Shown here in pieces: positions 19,449 to 20,835 of a stretch of DNA of 20,835 nt. The stretch spans positions 1-20,835 of the forward strand of contig JBBTYK010000031.1 in NCBI GenBank assembly GCA_038061815.1, given 5' to 3'. Under the pieces are notes generated by a model that had not been told where the DNA came from, searched no databases, and saw nothing but the letters and a program-made list of their open reading frames with translations. The DNA comes from JBBTXJ01 sp038061815 (GTDB lineage: Bacteria > Patescibacteriota > Patescibacteriia > Magasanikbacterales > JBBTXJ01). Position 1 is the first letter of the stretch; each line of letters begins with the position of its first letter. The translations under genes were made by a program, and so were the position numbers.

Positions 19449-19727
19449 ATGGCACATCGTAAAGCAGGCGGCTCCACCAAACTGGGACGCGATTCGCAGT
19501 CAAAGCGGCTGGGAGTCAAAATTCATGACGGCGAGAAGGCGCACACCGGCGCGATTATCATGCGCCAGCGCGGCACGCGGATTCACGCCGGACCGAACGT
19601 CCGCCGCGGCGGCGACGATACGCTCTATGCCGCGGCGAGCGGCGTCGTGAAATTCACTACGCGCAAACGCAAACGATTTGACGGTTCGCTCGTGGCGGCA
19701 AAATACGCGAGCGTGATTGCACGATAA
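19449..19727 (+). CDS. rpmA: Large-subunit ribosomal protein bL27
   Basis: 92 residues, the normal length for bL27, which sits near the peptidyl-transferase centre with its N-terminal tail reaching toward tRNA. Family signatures: MAHRKAGGSTKLGRDSQSK at the start (no cleavable extension), RLGVK, IIMRQRGTRIHAGPNV, and DDTLYAAASGVVKF. In most bacteria rpmA follows rplU (bL21); here it is alone, with its own consensus promoter and terminator, and divergent from plsC-HAD. The product is highly basic as expected. Confidence 0.97.
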   Translation: MAHRKAGGSTKLGRDSQSKRLGVKIHDGEKAHTGAIIMRQRGTRIHAGPNVRRGGDDTLYAAASGVVKFTTRKRKRFDGSLVAAKYASVIAR

Positions 19728-19732
19728 CAACG

Positions 19733-19761
19733 CAAAACGCCCCAGACCAAGGGGCGTTTTG
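19733..19761. terminator. rpmA terminator, bidirectional shape
   Basis: CAAAACGCCCC (19733-19743) pairs perfectly with GGGGCGTTTTG (19751-19761), loop AGACCAA; T-rich sequence follows on the plus strand. On the minus strand it could back up the terminator of the adjacent RNA gene. Confidence 0.9.
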
Positions 19762-19782
19762 TATTTTTGTATTGATGAAAAT

Positions 19783-19840
19783 AAAAAACACACCCGGAGG
19801 GACGTCGCGCAGCACCGACAGAGTGCGCGACGTCCCTCCG
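19783..19840 (-). terminator. 17-bp perfect hairpin with U-tract ending the structured RNA
   Basis: Arms at 19840-19824 and 19811-19795 (CGGAGGGACGTCGCGCA and its complement) are perfect over 17 bp with a 12-base loop. On the minus strand GGGUGUG and then U6 (19788-19783) follow. It may also be a structural domain of the RNA. Confidence 0.75.
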
Positions 19841-20138
19841 TAGGCGGCGGTCAGCGGTGGAAAGCCTCTCCCATGCGCGGGACCCCTTGCGGGACTCCAC
19901 TGCGCAATCGATCTTTGAAGGGGAAGGGGGGCCTCCAAGATAGAGCCTTCTCGCAACCGCCACTAATGTGCCAGATTTCAACCCCTCTTGCGAGAGGCAG
20001 GTGTACGTACCGGGTTATATGCCAAGCCCGTGGAGCGTACTGCCACCACAGGCCTTTCGTATGCAAAATCCCGGTTGCAGACGAAGGGGAGGATACTACT
20101 TCCTCCTTAGCGAAACACACAAACCTGGCACAGGTGTT
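19783..20138 (-). ncRNA. Unidentified highly structured non-coding RNA, about 355 nt
   Basis: A promoter (20173-20145) and terminator (19840-19783) bracket a gap with no credible protein. Long-range helix 20132-20125/19974-19967 (8 bp) closes a 5' domain containing hairpin 20106-20088 (GGAGGA/TCCTCC), a long hairpin 20087-20053 whose loop CCGGG(T) can pair with 20014-20009 as a pseudoknot, and a 6-bp stem capped by GCAA (19997-19982). Helix 19961-19956/19851-19846 closes a 3' domain with a second GCAA-capped hairpin (19898-19879). I looked for and did not find the tRNA-like ends of tmRNA, the conserved P4 sequences of RNase P RNA, or the GGAAGG loop of SRP RNA. The class is unknown; strand is set by promoter and terminator. 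Confidence 0.7.
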
Positions 20139-20144
20139 GCATCC

Positions 20145-20173
20145 AACATACACCGTCCTTTTGCGTTTGTCAA
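20145..20173 (-). promoter_or_regulatory. Promoter of the structured RNA
   Basis: Perfect TTGACA (20173-20168), 17 bases, TATGTT (20150-20145) on the minus strand. The -35 overlaps the pyrG stop codon. Expected start near 20138. Confidence 0.65.
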
Positions 20174-20835
20174 GCCCTCTTCACCGCCGCCCGAATAAAC
20201 TCGCGGAAAAGCGGATGCGGACGGAGCGGCCGCGATTTGAATTCCGGATGAAATTGCACGCCCACGAACCACGGATGATTGCGCAATTCCACTATTTCAA
20301 CCAACGGTTTTTTGGTATATTCGCCCGAAAACACCAGTCCGGCCTTTTCAAGCGCGGCGCGGTACTCGTTATTAAACTCGTACCGATGCCGATGGCGTTC
20401 GGAAATAACATCAACGCCGTATGCGGCATGCGCTCGCGTGCCCGGCGTCAAGCGGCACGGATAGGCGCCGAGACGCATCGTTCCGCCATACCGATGATGC
20501 GCAATGTTCTCCTGCTGATACGGATTCACAATGATAATGGGGTGCGGCGTTTTTGGCTCAATCTCAACGGTGTGCGCGCCGCGCAGTTTTGCGACGTTCC
20601 GCGCCAGCTCAACGCACGCCAGTTGCATACCGTAGCAGAGGCCGAGATACGGAATGTTATGTTCGCGGACGAATCGGATTGCGCGAATGATTCCATCAAT
20701 GCCGCGGCCGCCGAACCCGCCCGGCACGAGCACACCATCGTAGTTCAACAAATCTTTCACGCGCGCTGGCTGTTTTTCATACACCGTCGCGTCAACCCAC
20801 GTAAGCTCCGGCCTGCGGTCATGATGCCACGCCGC
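20170..20835 (-). CDS. pyrG: CTP synthase, glutaminase (C-terminal) domain; 5' part outside the window
   Basis: CTP synthase makes CTP from UTP, ATP and glutamine. The frame is open to the window edge, so only the last 221 codons are present. The class I glutamine amidotransferase domain is complete in its motifs: VLVPGGFGGRG, the nucleophile in LGLCYGMQ, and the catalytic His and Glu in FHPEFKSRP. Family-specific segments EFNNEYR and GTMRLG also match. The N-terminal synthetase domain must lie upstream. The TGA stop overlaps the -35 box of the adjacent structured RNA, and no terminator separates them, so pyrG transcripts may run into the RNA. Confidence 0.96.
   Translation of the reverse strand, partial: AAWHHDRRPELTWVDATVYEKQPARVKDLLNYDGVLVPGGFGGRGIDGIIRAIRFVREHNIPYLGLCYGMQLACVELARNVAKLRGAHTVEIEPKTPHPIIIVNPYQQENIAHHRYGGTMRLGAYPCRLTPGTRAHAAYGVDVISERHRHRYEFNNEYRAALEKAGLVFSGEYTKKPLVEIVELRNHPWFVGVQFHPEFKSRPLRPHPLFREFIRAAVKRA

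Noticed and set aside
19783..20138. tmRNA, RNase P RNA or SRP RNA identity for the structured RNA
   Set aside because: No tRNA-like T-arm or tag reading frame ending in Ala-Ala, no GAGGAAAGTCC/ACAGAA pair of RNase P, and no GGAAGG-type SRP loop was found on either strand.
19851..20153. 100-residue minus ORF and overlapping plus ORF (19968-20198) in the pyrG-rpmA gap
   Set aside because: Composition is not protein-like; the same bases form multiple perfect RNA helices bounded by promoter and terminator.

Overview
This window reads as a compact bacterial chromosome of the Candidate Phyla Radiation (Patescibacteria, most likely a Parcubacteria/Paceibacteria-type lineage). That placement is inferred from family resemblance, not from a marker-gene tree. 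The evidence is: a surface protein ending in the C-terminal domain typical of these cells, a MurE-like ligase without its N-terminal domain, divergent MraY and MurG active-site motifs, tiny intergenic gaps with 4-bp ATGA overlaps, five tRNAs scattered between protein genes (only some with encoded CCA), and many short conserved hypotheticals.

Layout. 1-1915 (+): a partial small ORF, dnaX (clamp-loader tau subunit) and tRNA-Gln(CTG). 1898-2590: a small AT-rich insertion bounded by a 16-bp exact copy of the tRNA-Gln 3' end; its cargo is an AbrB-type antitoxin and a RelE/ParE-type toxin. 2640-5943 (-): a Nudix-like protein and a 798-residue exported surface protein. 6077-9259 (-): a cell-division run ftsB - tRNA-Gly - tRNA-Thr - ftsE - ftsX - membrane-anchored C39-like protein - tRNA-Gln(TTG), interrupted by a 166-bp palindromic MITE-like element with a 6-bp target duplication. 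9280-10416 (+): a monocistronic winged-helix/coiled-coil protein of unknown role. 10414-13535 (-): murE with a small conserved partner, then a regulator joining sigma-70 region 4 to an RNA polymerase alpha C-terminal domain. 13598-14202: tRNA-Lys, a Pro/Ala-rich small ORF, and an 18-residue Cys-rich mini-ORF with its own promoter and terminator. 14216-19364 (-): murG, ftsW, mraY, a small membrane protein, and a PlsC-acyltransferase/HAD-phosphatase fusion. 19394-19761 (+): rpmA (bL27). 19783-20173 (-): a highly structured, non-coding transcription unit of about 355 nt that I cannot assign to a known RNA class. 20170-end (-): the glutaminase domain of CTP synthase (pyrG).

How the genes work together. 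Most protein genes serve envelope growth and division. MurE-like, MraY, MurG and FtsW make and export/polymerise peptidoglycan precursors; FtsB and FtsEX act at the septum; the PlsC/HAD fusion probably acts in phospholipid synthesis; the surface protein coats the cell.

Gene expression shows two styles. Several core genes (ftsB, ftsE, plsC-HAD, possibly dnaX) have a -10 box 6-10 nt before the ATG and no Shine-Dalgarno, suggesting leaderless mRNAs. Three accessory-looking genes (Nudix-like, 342-residue protein, sigma4-alphaCTD protein) have TTGAC(A/G) -35 boxes, GGAG-type ribosome sites and strong terminators.

Most notable: the sigma4-alphaCTD fusion, the orphan structured RNA between pyrG and rpmA, in-frame palindromic repeats inside dnaX and murE, the tRNA-linked toxin-antitoxin insertion, and a possible slippage site for a short DnaX product.
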